23,683 bases of DNA. Origin: UBA7236 sp044227505 (lineage in GTDB: Bacteria > Bacteroidota > Bacteroidia > Chitinophagales > BACL12). The stretch spans positions 1 through 23,683 of the forward strand of contig JBGAWP010000065.1 of assembly GCA_044227505.1 (NCBI GenBank), in the 5' to 3' direction. Positions within the stretch are counted from its first letter, which is position 1. Each line of letters starts with the position of its first letter. Positions 8,008-15,342 of the stretch are shown piece by piece. A program made the translations under genes and the position numbers. Under the pieces are notes generated by a model. It had not been told where the DNA came from, searched no databases, and worked only from the letters and a program-made list of their open reading frames with translations.

Positions 8008-8841
8008 TTAAATTTTAATAAATTGTTTAGTAAGATTCCCCTTATCATTTGAAACCGATACAAAATACAAACCACTGCTAAACCCTGAAAGTGGAATAGT
8101 AAATGTACCATTGGAACTGCCGAAATTAGTTCTTGAAATCAATGCCCCGTTAATATCAAACAGATTAACAAATATTTCACTGTTTACAGGTGTGGCTATA
8201 TTCAACAATAATTCATTGTTTGCCGGGGAAACCATATCGAAGGTGATCTTGTTTAATTCTTCAATGGTAAGCGGAATATTTGCCGGATCTTCCTTTACCG
8301 TAACACTGGAAGTATAAATTTTATCACCGGAAGCATTTTCTTCTCCATCACTTGCATTAACTGCTACATAAAAAGTAACATCACCATGTGCATCATCAGG
8401 TGTCCAATTGAATGTCCAGGTTCTGGAATCAGTGCCTGAAGTACCGGATAAGGTATGTGTAATATATTTACTTCCACCTGTTAATTTGGTATGAGATGCA
8501 TTAATTAACGACATATCTCCTAATTTACTTCCTGTTACAGTTTGCGGTGATGCCTGAAACCCAAATTTCGAAACGCCTGACTCATTTATCGTGACTGTTA
8601 CCAAATAATCCACTCCTGATAAATATCCTTCCTCCGGAACATCAGTAAATATCAATCCATCGCGATTTGAGGCACTTCCGGTATGACAATCAACATGAGC
8701 GCAGGTTTGGTCATCACCGGGCGAACCGGTATTTCCTGAAGGGGCTCCATCTTCCTTTGCAAAACTGTTGGTAGTTAAACCTATACCTATTACAAGTGCA
8801 AGTAGAACGAAGAATACATTGATCCGGTTTATTTTTTTCAT
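8008..8841 (-). CDS. Choice-of-anchor V-type secreted protein with T9SS sorting domain
   Basis: I choose the ATG at 8841 (277 residues). It begins a clean signal peptide (MKKINRINVFFVLLALVIGI, ending near NSFA at 28), and the -33/-7 promoter elements lie inside the longer frame that would start at 8898. The mature N-terminus reads GAPSGNTGSPGDDQTC, followed by CAHVDCH (47-53) and TGSA. This resembles the start of choice-of-anchor V proteins, where TGAPG...CxxCH is usual; here the motif is widened to CX4CH. A beta-rich Reeler-like region follows (about 65-185, ending in a YVAVNASDGEENASGD segment). A T9SS type A sorting domain closes the protein (about 200-277; FVNLFDINGALISR...GLYFVSVSNDKGNLTKQFI). 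It is probably anchored or released at the cell surface. Haem binding is possible but unproven. Confidence 0.85.
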   Translation of the reverse strand: MKKINRINVFFVLLALVIGIGLTTNSFAKEDGAPSGNTGSPGDDQTCAHVDCHTGSASNRDGLIFTDVPEEGYLSGVDYLVTVTINESGVSKFGFQASPQTVTGSKLGDMSLINASHTKLTGGSKYITHTLSGTSGTDSRTWTFNWTPDDAHGDVTFYVAVNASDGEENASGDKIYTSSVTVKEDPANIPLTIEELNKITFDMVSPANNELLLNIATPVNSEIFVNLFDINGALISRTNFGSSNGTFTIPLSGFSSGLYFVSVSNDKGNLTKQFIKI

Positions 8842-8853
8842 ATCAGTAATATA

Positions 8854-8910
8854 CAAATTTATGATAAAGTTGCACATTGCAAATATATGTAGATACATGT
8901 AAATTGCAAA
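8854..8910 (-). promoter_or_regulatory. Two overlapping promoters of the choice-of-anchor V gene
   Basis: On the minus strand TTTG (8910-8907), 19 bp, then TATATTTG (8887-8880) is a perfect Bacteroidota promoter. The TTTG of that -7 box is itself 18 bp upstream of a second match, TAAATTTG (8861-8854), so it could act as the -33 of a downstream promoter. Predicted starts are near 8873 and 8847, both ahead of the ATG at 8841. This supports 8841, not 8898, as the start. Confidence 0.65.
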
Positions 8911-8922
8911 ATGACATAAAAA

Positions 8923-9420
8923 TTACTTTCCCTTTTCTGTATTTTTTTCCGAATCCAGAATCTGTTTGGCAGCATTTCCGGAGATAACTTTGGTGATCAC
9001 GTTTTCAATGATCCCTTTTTCATTTATTACAAAAGTTATTCTGTGAATGGTGGTAATTATTCTTCCCATAAATAGTTTATCTCCATACACACCAAAATCC
9101 TTTGCGATCTTAAGGTCTGTATCTGCAAGTAAAATAAATGGCAATTTATATTTATCGGCAAATTTCTTTTTTGAAATAACGGGTGCGTGTGATACTCCGA
9201 TTACCGTATACCCATTTTTTTTCAAAAGGGCATAATTATCTCTGAAATTACAAGCTTCTTTTGTGCATGTTTCTGAGTCGTCGTTTGGGTAAAAGTAAAG
9301 GATAAATTTTTTCCCTTTTAATTGGGCAGAGGTAATTAATTTACCATTTTGATCAGCTGCACTAAATAATGGTGCTTTATCGCCTGACTTTAAATGTGTT
9401 ATAGAAACAATTTCCGCCAT
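8923..9420 (-). CDS. Peroxiredoxin of the BCP/PrxQ type
   Basis: This 165-residue protein is a thioredoxin-fold peroxiredoxin that reduces hydrogen peroxide and organic hydroperoxides with thiol electrons. The active-site region FYPNDDSETCTKEACNFRD (about 43-61) has the peroxidatic Cys52 and, five residues on, Cys57, the spacing of the resolving cysteine in the alpha2-type BCP group. The usual T-P-G-C before the catalytic Cys reads S-E-T-C here, so the conserved Thr is replaced by Ser and the Pro-Gly is lost. The C-terminal part (TTIHRITFVINEKGII) is typical. No signal peptide is present. It follows the LOG-family gene by 8 bp on the same strand and is probably the last gene of the symporter-LOG-peroxiredoxin unit. 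The bcp symbol is plausible but left out because of the altered motif. Confidence 0.9.
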   Translation of the reverse strand: MAEIVSITHLKSGDKAPLFSAADQNGKLITSAQLKGKKFILYFYPNDDSETCTKEACNFRDNYALLKKNGYTVIGVSHAPVISKKKFADKYKLPFILLADTDLKIAKDFGVYGDKLFMGRIITTIHRITFVINEKGIIENVITKVISGNAAKQILDSEKNTEKGK

Positions 9421-9428
9421 TTTAAATT

Positions 9429-10136
9429 TTAAAAATTTGGTCTTAACTGCGAGGTTGCATAAAATGCATTGATATGTTTAACCACCTCATCAGCATCGTC
9501 CGTAATAAATAACAGGTCGAGATCTTCTTCACTAATATTATTTTCTTTGTGCAACATGGTTTCCTTTACCCATGCCATTAAACCTTTCCAGTAGGTTTTA
9601 CCAACTAATACCACAGGTACCCGTTCAATTTTATGTGTTTGAATAAGGGTGAGAGCCTCAAACATTTCATCTAAGGTACCAAATCCACCGGGCATAAAAA
9701 TAAATGCCTGAGCATATTTTACCAGCATCACCTTGCGAACAAAAAAGTATTTAAAATTGATAAGTTTATCCCGATCGATATAGGGATTGTGATTTTGTTC
9801 GTAGGGTAATTCAATATTTAAGCCTACAGATTTTCCACCTTCTTTAAATGCACCTTTGTTTCCGGCTTCCATTATTCCGGGTCCTCCTCCGGTAATTATT
9901 CCGAATCCCTCGTGCACCAATTTAGCTGCAATGGATTCTGATAGCTTATAATATTTATGATCCGGTTTTGTTCTTGCAGAACCGTAAATAGAGACACAGG
10001 GACCTATCTTATCCATATTTTCAAATCCATCCACAAATTCTGCCATGATCTTAAACATGCGCCAACTGGATTGGGCACTCAACTCTGTCCAGTCCTTAAC
10101 TTTAAAAAGTTTTTTCCGTCGATACTTTTCTGCCAT
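9429..10136 (-). CDS. LOG family Rossmann-fold protein (TIGR00730-like)
   Basis: This 235-residue cytoplasmic protein carries both signatures of the LOG/lysine-decarboxylase-like family: ITGGGPGIMEAGNKGAF (81-97) and PGGFGTLDE (149-157). Characterised members are phosphoribohydrolases that release free bases, such as cytokinins, from nucleoside 5'-monophosphates. In bacteria the physiological substrate is often unclear, possibly nucleotide salvage or housekeeping of damaged nucleotides. The N-terminal 40 residues (MAEKYRRKKLFKVKDW...) form a basic, helix-like extension ahead of the Rossmann core, which begins at PCVSIYGSAR. It lies 12 bp after the symporter and 8 bp before the peroxiredoxin, so the three are probably co-transcribed. 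Confidence 0.92.
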   Translation of the reverse strand: MAEKYRRKKLFKVKDWTELSAQSSWRMFKIMAEFVDGFENMDKIGPCVSIYGSARTKPDHKYYKLSESIAAKLVHEGFGIITGGGPGIMEAGNKGAFKEGGKSVGLNIELPYEQNHNPYIDRDKLINFKYFFVRKVMLVKYAQAFIFMPGGFGTLDEMFEALTLIQTHKIERVPVVLVGKTYWKGLMAWVKETMLHKENNISEEDLDLLFITDDADEVVKHINAFYATSQLRPNF

Positions 10137-10148
10137 AAGAATAAATTA

Positions 10149-11606
10149 TTATGAAACCTTATATTTTTTTGTTGAAATTAAGTATAAACCTATAAACGTC
10201 AAAATTCCGTTCAATAACAATAATTCATAACCAATCTGATATCCTCCCAATAATTGTTTGGAGTAGGTATTAATAAAATAACAACAGATGGGTGGAATGA
10301 TACAGAATATCCAAACCCACTTATCGTACACCTGACGTTTTGTTAATATGCCGAATGCGAATAATCCCAATAAGGGACCATAGGTATAACCTGCAACTGT
10401 AAATACAGCATTGATGACCGTGTCATTATTTATCGCTTTAAAAACCACGATAACGATCAACAACAACATTGCAAAACCGATATGAATAATATGCCGGGTA
10501 TTTTTTTGTTTTACCGACTCAACTGCTGTTGTATCCATATGGAGTATATCGATACAAAAAGAAGTGGTAAGAGTTGTTAAAACGGAATCAGCACTAGAAA
10601 ATGTGGCAGCAGTTATTCCGAGAATAAATACAACGGCAGCAAATGTTCCTAAATGTGAAAGTGCCAAAATGGGAAATAACTGATCAGTTTTTGCAGGAAT
10701 AGCTATTTGCATAGTTTCCGCATATTCATACAATAAAGCGCCAAGGGAAACAAAAAATAAATTAATAAAGATCAATACAAAACTGAACCATAAAATATTT
10801 TTTTGTGCTTCAGGCAATGTGCGCATACTTAAATTTTTCTGCATCATGTTTTGATCCAGCCCTGTCATCACGATAGCTATTAATGCGCCGCTGATAAATT
10901 GTTTACCGAAAAAATTGGATGCATTAACATCCCACACAAATATTTTGGAATACTTACTATTTGAAATAGTTGTTACCATTTCCGTGAAATTCAGATCCAT
11001 CTTGTTTGCAATTGCAACAATGGATAATATCACACCCAATAATAAAAAGGAAGACTGCAGGGTATCTGTCCACACCAATGTTTTGATACCTCCCCGATAT
11101 GTATATAAAAGTATTAATATGATAACTACTGTAACTGTAATTTCGAATGGAATATTCCAATTATCGAAAATAAACAATTGTAATACCGTTGCTGAAATAT
11201 ATAAACGGAATGCTGCCCCAATTAATCTCGAAAGTATAAAAAAGAAGGAACCTGTTTTTTGAGATGTGGATCCAAGTCGTTCCCCAAGGTAAGTATAAAT
11301 GGAAGTTAAGTTCATTTTATAATACAACGGGAGCAACACCTTTGCAATAAAATAATATCCCAGCAAATACCCGAAAACAATTTGCATATACCCGAAATTC
11401 TGCGTTGCAACGGCTCCGGGTACCGAAACAAAGGTAACTCCGCTAAGTGAATCGCCTATCAATCCAAATGCAACAGCATACCAAGGAGAAGATTTATTTC
11501 CCAAATAATAGGCATTACTTCCCGCATTGCGCGAAGTGACCCACGAAATGAGAAACAGAAATAAAAAATAAACGGATAATATCGTTACAAAAAACCAAGG
11601 CGACAT
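10149..11606 (-). CDS. Sodium:solute symporter (SSS family)
   Basis: This 485-residue integral membrane protein has about 13 hydrophobic segments, the pattern of the SSS family (LeuT fold), which couples Na+ entry to uptake of a solute. Supporting stretches are AFGLIGDSLSGVTFVSVPGA (about 46-65) in the unwound TM1-TM2 region, IYTYLGERLGSTSQ (about 103-116), YRGGIKTLVWTDTLQ (about 169-183), GLDQNMMQKNLSMRT (about 249-263) and the Ser-rich GITAATFSSADSVLTTLTTS (about 329-348), which corresponds to the Na+-site helix. The substrate cannot be assigned. It is the first gene of a minus-strand unit with the LOG protein and peroxiredoxin. Only an imperfect -7 box (CATATTTG near 11672-11679) is seen upstream. 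Confidence 0.93.
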   Translation of the reverse strand: MSPWFFVTILSVYFLFLFLISWVTSRNAGSNAYYLGNKSSPWYAVAFGLIGDSLSGVTFVSVPGAVATQNFGYMQIVFGYLLGYYFIAKVLLPLYYKMNLTSIYTYLGERLGSTSQKTGSFFFILSRLIGAAFRLYISATVLQLFIFDNWNIPFEITVTVVIILILLYTYRGGIKTLVWTDTLQSSFLLLGVILSIVAIANKMDLNFTEMVTTISNSKYSKIFVWDVNASNFFGKQFISGALIAIVMTGLDQNMMQKNLSMRTLPEAQKNILWFSFVLIFINLFFVSLGALLYEYAETMQIAIPAKTDQLFPILALSHLGTFAAVVFILGITAATFSSADSVLTTLTTSFCIDILHMDTTAVESVKQKNTRHIIHIGFAMLLLIVIVVFKAINNDTVINAVFTVAGYTYGPLLGLFAFGILTKRQVYDKWVWIFCIIPPICCYFINTYSKQLLGGYQIGYELLLLNGILTFIGLYLISTKKYKVS

Positions 11607-11772
11607 TCAGAAACAATTAACCTGAGGCGAAAATTAGGAGTAAATTCTCAAATAAAATGATAAGATATAAACAAATATGTCAGAGTAAATCTGAAAACTG
11701 AATTCAATTGGAATTCGCTTTAATTTTCTAAAACTGATTATTCCCGTGATTTATAATTTAGAGTACATGCAA

Positions 11773-11798
11773 ACGGGGTGTTCGTTAAAACACCCCGT
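11773..11798 (-). terminator. Terminator hairpin after the PorG-like gene
   Basis: The 10-bp perfect stem ACGGGGTGTT / AACACCCCGT has a 6-nt loop. It lies 30 bp beyond the stop of the gene at 11828 and is followed on the minus strand by TTTGCATGT, a weak T-tract. The rest of this roughly 220-bp gap is AT-rich with no supported gene. Confidence 0.65.
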
Positions 11799-11827
11799 CT
11801 TTATATTCTCCAACCATTAATTATCTT

Positions 11828-12727
11828 TTACCTGTGTTTTTTAGGTTTATTGATATGTTTTGGGCCAGGGCAACCTAAAATATCTTTAGTACTTGTTCTG
11901 AAACCTTCTTCAATTCCTTTAATTAAATTTCTACTGAACGTTACCCCAAACCACATATAAAAATCGGTATTGGTTGGGTCACCCCTCCAGTCGTTATTTT
12001 CATAATCGAATGGTTCGCCTACTAAATATTCACCTGTCCTGTTTGACAGATTATAAGCATCTATACCATTGGCCTCAATTAATAAATTGCGGTCAACATA
12101 GGTTTTGCTCACATCATCGAGATAATCGGTAAATGTCCAACGAGCTCCATATTCTAAACCGAGATTCCAGCGTTCGGTCAGTGCCATTTTAAATCCTACC
12201 CCAAAAGGAACGGCAAATTCATAGAGTCGGTATTTTTCACGGAACGGGAAAATTTCCATTCCCTGACCTTCTGTTCCCAAAGGTTGAAGATCGTACCATT
12301 CACCTTCGTAATATGCCTGAGGATTAAAATGAAATCCTGCAAGACCGGCATAAACATAGGGTGCAAACCTCTTTTTAAATTCAACAGGGCGATATCCGCC
12401 TATATAATATTCGAACGTAAATGCAACTTCGGTTATATCGGAAGTAAAACTCAAATTTCGAGCATTCAGGTTTGCGCGATCGCTGTTTTTATCGGCAGCG
12501 GATATAGTCCCGCTGTAAACATTGAACTTAAGACCCATCTTATGGTCTAAATTGTATTTGATAAATCCTCCGTAAGCAGGATGTGATTCCTTCATCACAA
12601 CATAATCATGTGTCATGTCGCCATAATAGTTGGCTACACCACCCATAACTCCCACTTCAACATACGCTGATTGCGCAATAAGATTACTTGATATGAAAAG
12701 AAAACTGAGGAGTTTTAATATTTTCAT
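11828..12727 (-). CDS. PorG-like outer-membrane beta-barrel protein (DUF6089), copy 1
   Basis: Starting at 12727 gives 299 residues with a signal peptide (MKILKLLSFLFISSNLIAQ); the frame extends to 12763, but the -7 box lies inside that extension. After the signal, YVEVGVMGGVANYYGDM matches the opening of DUF6089, the family I associate with T9SS component PorG. Alternating polar/aromatic strands follow, with the conserved blocks YDLQPLGTEGQG and DYLDDVSKTYVD. The protein is expected in the outer membrane. The C-terminus is a short basic tail with a single CPG motif (GCPGPKHINKPKKHR). It is clearly paralogous to the next gene upstream (12841-13809) and lies 113 bp after it. A T9SS role is inference from the family; other DUF6089 members have no known function. 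Confidence 0.82.
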   Translation of the reverse strand: MKILKLLSFLFISSNLIAQSAYVEVGVMGGVANYYGDMTHDYVVMKESHPAYGGFIKYNLDHKMGLKFNVYSGTISAADKNSDRANLNARNLSFTSDITEVAFTFEYYIGGYRPVEFKKRFAPYVYAGLAGFHFNPQAYYEGEWYDLQPLGTEGQGMEIFPFREKYRLYEFAVPFGVGFKMALTERWNLGLEYGARWTFTDYLDDVSKTYVDRNLLIEANGIDAYNLSNRTGEYLVGEPFDYENNDWRGDPTNTDFYMWFGVTFSRNLIKGIEEGFRTSTKDILGCPGPKHINKPKKHR

Positions 12728-12751
12728 CCTGTGGTTTAATTGATTAATTAA

Positions 12752-12759
12752 CAAAATTA
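12752..12759 (-). promoter_or_regulatory. -7 box ahead of PorG-like copy 1
   Basis: TAATTTTG on the minus strand matches TAnnTTTG and would start transcription near 12746, about 19 nt before the ATG at 12727. The -33 position shows no TTTG at normal spacing. The box suggests this gene can be expressed apart from its upstream paralogue. Confidence 0.45.
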
Positions 12760-12840
12760 TCAATTTGTTTTCAAAAAATGTAATTCAACCCTAATATAAC
12801 TTAAAAATGACGATAATATTGTGTGTGAGAGGTATAATTA

Positions 12841-13809
12841 TTAACGGTTAAAAAGTTTTTTAGTGCCATAATTGCCCTTTTTAAAGCTTTTTCTTATTCC
12901 CGGACAATCTGCTTTCTTTCTGGATTGACGTAATCCCGGTTTTTTTAGGTTTTTGCTCACTTTATATTTACTTGCATCCCATCCTTTAACGGCGATATTT
13001 CTGGAAAGTGTAACACCGGAAAAGATATACCAATCCTTATTGGTATCATCGCCACGATATTTGTGGTCATCTCGCAACACTTCTATACCTCCGTTCATTT
13101 CATCCGTTCTGTTGGAAAGTTGCCATGCTATATCGCCGTTTCCTTCCAACAGAATTTCCTTTGAAATATAGGTGGTACTAACGTCATCGAGATAATCCGT
13201 ACTTGTTTTCCGATACCCCATTTCTATACCGATATTCCAGTCTTTTGTTATGGAGCCTTTGAATCCTAAACCCATTGGCAAGGCATATTGAGTGAGGCTA
13301 TAAGGTTCCCGGTCGGGGTAATAGCTACTCCCCTGCCCTTCTGTTCCGAGTGGCTGCAATTCATAATACACCCCGTCATATTTTGCCATCGGGTTAAAAT
13401 GATAAACAGCAAAACCTATAAAAATATAGGGTGATAGTATGTTCCAGCGGTAGTTTGGATTATATTTCTTCAGAAATAACTCTGCAAAAATAGAGGCCTC
13501 CTGAATAGGTGATTGAAAACTAAGATTTCGCTCCTGTTTCCATTGTTCTGTAGAGTTATCGTCATTACCTGAAATGAAACCCTGATAAACCGAACCCTTG
13601 ATGGCAAACCAATAATTGAGATTGAATTTATAGAAAGCTCCAACCGAACCATGTGTTTCTTTTGGCACAAATGCTACAGGCGCAAGGTCTCCCTGATAGT
13701 TACCAACTCCCCCGAAAACGCCAACTTCAACATATTGTTGTGCCTGAGCAATGCATAATTGCACGGTCAGAACCAACAACATCAAAAAACGTAGCATGTA
13801 CTTGAACAT
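12841..13809 (-). CDS. PorG-like outer-membrane beta-barrel protein (DUF6089), copy 2
   Basis: The ATG at 13809 gives 322 residues; another ATG at 13797 and a longer frame to 13854 are possible. The signal peptide is MFKYMLRFLMLLVLTVQLCI, ending near AQA. The mature part begins QYVEVGVFGGVGNYQGDL and shares YELQPLGTEGQG, DYLDDVSTTYIS and ITKDWNIGIEMGYR with its neighbour, so the two arose by duplication. Compared with copy 1, the C-terminus is extended by about 25 residues of Lys/Arg-rich sequence carrying the same CPG motif (KKADCPGIRKSFKKG). An outer-membrane location is expected. Possible -7 boxes lie at 13833-13840 (7 of 8) and 13872-13879 (8 of 8) on the minus strand. This start is about 160 bp from the divergent TM2-protein gene. 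Confidence 0.82.
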   Translation of the reverse strand: MFKYMLRFLMLLVLTVQLCIAQAQQYVEVGVFGGVGNYQGDLAPVAFVPKETHGSVGAFYKFNLNYWFAIKGSVYQGFISGNDDNSTEQWKQERNLSFQSPIQEASIFAELFLKKYNPNYRWNILSPYIFIGFAVYHFNPMAKYDGVYYELQPLGTEGQGSSYYPDREPYSLTQYALPMGLGFKGSITKDWNIGIEMGYRKTSTDYLDDVSTTYISKEILLEGNGDIAWQLSNRTDEMNGGIEVLRDDHKYRGDDTNKDWYIFSGVTLSRNIAVKGWDASKYKVSKNLKKPGLRQSRKKADCPGIRKSFKKGNYGTKKLFNR

Positions 13810-13832
13810 GGTGAACTGAATTAAAGTCAATA

Positions 13833-13879
13833 CAAATATGCACTTTCTGCACAATAAATACCACTATGAGGCAAAATTA
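13833..13879 (-). promoter_or_regulatory. Candidate -7 boxes for PorG-like copy 2
   Basis: On the minus strand TAATTTTG (13879-13872) is an exact TAnnTTTG match and CATATTTG (13840-13833) matches 7 of 8. Neither has a TTTG at normal -33 spacing. The nearer one would give a leader of about 18 nt to the ATG at 13809. Confidence 0.35.
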
Positions 13880-13946
13880 GAAGGTTTTAGGGTCTTGGTA
13901 TCAGGTCACTTTTCAAACAATAACTGCGAAATTCTTCAATTGTGTC

Positions 13947-13954
13947 TATTTTTG
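13947..13954 (+). promoter_or_regulatory. -7 box of the TM2-recR-glycosyltransferase unit
   Basis: TATTTTTG matches TAnnTTTG. The predicted start near 13961 leaves about 12 nt before the ATG at 13973 and supports that start over the longer frame from 13838. No good -33 element is seen. Confidence 0.45.
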
Positions 13955-13972
13955 CTGATACCTTATATACCA

Positions 13973-14686
13973 ATGAAATCTAAAAAACTATCCTTATTAC
14001 TTGCAATCTTTGCGGGAAGTAGCGGCGCCGATCGTTTTTATTTGGGGCAAAACAATGCAGGGTGGGCTACTCTGCTTGGTTTCTGGGCAGTATTACCCGC
14101 ACTCATTTATGCGATAATAAAATATAATATTTTTCCTAACTGGGAACCATTCCTTCTTACCCGCTTTGCCCTGCCTATCGTATTCCATTTGTATGCAGGT
14201 GGGAGATATCTGGTCATGAATGAGGAACAATTCAAGTCACAAGACGTATCAAAACGTAAAACTTTTTTTATTACCGCTTTGTCATTGCTGGTGTCCTTTC
14301 TTCTGATAATCGGAGGAAACAAACTCTTAAGTTCAGCTCAGATCATCGATATCACAAAAGTGGATGCCGAGGTGAATTTATCGGCAGAACAGATGTCAGG
14401 GGAATACAGAACTGATGAGGAAGCGTATAGAAAAAAGTATGACAATAAGGTTTTACAAATTGAAGGTACTGTCACAGAACTAGGGAACGACTTTGAACAA
14501 GGTCAATATTTCGCATTGCGGGGATTAAACAACGACCCCTTTGGTATCAAATGTTATTTTGTTGAACAGAACAGCGCTGATGCCGAAATGGTTAAAATTG
14601 GTGATCAGGTTGTGATCAAAGGAGTGGCAAGTGGAAATAAACTCGAAAATTGCAAGTTGATATCGGTAAATGGCAAATCAAACTGA
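13973..14686 (+). CDS. TM2-like membrane protein with C-terminal OB-fold (tRNA_anti-like) domain
   Basis: From the ATG at 13973 the protein has 237 residues. The N-terminus (1-50) has the TM2-domain hallmark GSSGADRFYLGQ (15-26) between hydrophobic segments. One more hydrophobic helix lies near 61-76, and another at about 97-115 (FFITALSLLVSFLLIIGG). After it a soluble part (about 125-232) fits the OB-fold 'tRNA_anti-like' family: SAEQMSGEYRTDEEAYRKKY, then VLQIEGTVTEL and QVVIKGVASGNKLENCKLI. Such domains occur in Bacteroidota lipoproteins and membrane proteins of unknown role; despite the name, tRNA binding is not implied. It leads a plus-strand unit, with recR following after 26 bp. The in-frame extension upstream to 13838 is unlikely to be coding, because it would overlap the promoter. 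Confidence 0.8.
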   Translation: MKSKKLSLLLAIFAGSSGADRFYLGQNNAGWATLLGFWAVLPALIYAIIKYNIFPNWEPFLLTRFALPIVFHLYAGGRYLVMNEEQFKSQDVSKRKTFFITALSLLVSFLLIIGGNKLLSSAQIIDITKVDAEVNLSAEQMSGEYRTDEEAYRKKYDNKVLQIEGTVTELGNDFEQGQYFALRGLNNDPFGIKCYFVEQNSADAEMVKIGDQVVIKGVASGNKLENCKLISVNGKSN

Positions 14687-14712
14687 TTATATTAAAATCT
14701 AAATTCTGAATT

Positions 14713-15342
14713 TTGAATCTACCTTCCAAATGGATGGAACAAGCTGTAAATGAATTTGCCAAACTTCCCGGAATTGGCAAAAAGACCGCATTGCGTTTGG
14801 TTTTACATTTACTTGATCAAAAACCGGAGGAGGTAAAATTATTTACCGAATCCATTCAACATTTAAAAACAGAAATACGTTTTTGCAAAAATTGTTTCAA
14901 TATTGCTGATGATCAAAATGAACTGTGTTCTATTTGTAAAAATCAGAAAAGAGATCATACCATTATTTGTGTGGTGGAAGGATTACGCGATCTTATCGCA
15001 ATAGAAAATACCAATCAATATAATGGGGAATATCATATTTTAGGAGGCGTGATCTCCCCTATTGAAGGTATTGGTCCTGAACAATTACACCTAGACGAAT
15101 TGATACAAAAAACCGAAACCGGAAAATACCGTGAGGTGATCATGGCACTTAATCCAAATATTGAAGGAGATACCACTATTTATTATATCACAAAAAAAAT
15201 CCGGGATAAACAGATCAAAGTAACCACTATTGCACGCGGAATTTCCTTTGGAGGCGAATTGGAATATACCGATGAAGTTACGCTCGGCCGTTCATTGACC
15301 ACCAGGCGCCCTTTTGAAAACTATATGCATAAAAACGAATGA
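14713..15342 (+). CDS. recR: Recombination mediator protein RecR
   Basis: This 209-residue protein is full length for RecR, which with RecO and RecF loads RecA at single-strand gaps. Visible domains are an HhH motif (LPGIGKKTALRLVLHLL, 18-34), a C4 zinc finger (Cys58, 61, 72, 75), a Toprim domain (from about 83, with VVEGLRDLIAIE, GVISPIEGIGP and ALNPNIEGDTT) and the C-terminal ARGISFGGELEYTDEVTLGRS. The start is TTG at 14713: an in-frame TGA lies two codons upstream, and the first ATG (14734) would remove the conserved PSKWMEQ lead-in. The stop overlaps the next ATG as ATGA (15339-15342), so translation is probably coupled to the glycosyltransferase. Confidence 0.96.
   Translation: MNLPSKWMEQAVNEFAKLPGIGKKTALRLVLHLLDQKPEEVKLFTESIQHLKTEIRFCKNCFNIADDQNELCSICKNQKRDHTIICVVEGLRDLIAIENTNQYNGEYHILGGVISPIEGIGPEQLHLDELIQKTETGKYREVIMALNPNIEGDTTIYYITKKIRDKQIKVTTIARGISFGGELEYTDEVTLGRSLTTRRPFENYMHKNE

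Noticed and set aside
8842..8898. Longer start for the choice-of-anchor V protein at 8898
   Set aside because: The extra residues precede a perfect signal peptide start and overlap both predicted promoters.
11702..11718. Near-palindrome gaattcaattggaattc as an operator
   Set aside because: It is a low-complexity A/T-rich match, 95 bp or more from either start codon, with no second copy.
13838..13972. N-terminal extension of the TM2/OB protein from 13838
   Set aside because: It is not TM2-like and covers an exact -7 box for the ATG at 13973; it also overlaps the upstream side of the divergent PorG-like gene.
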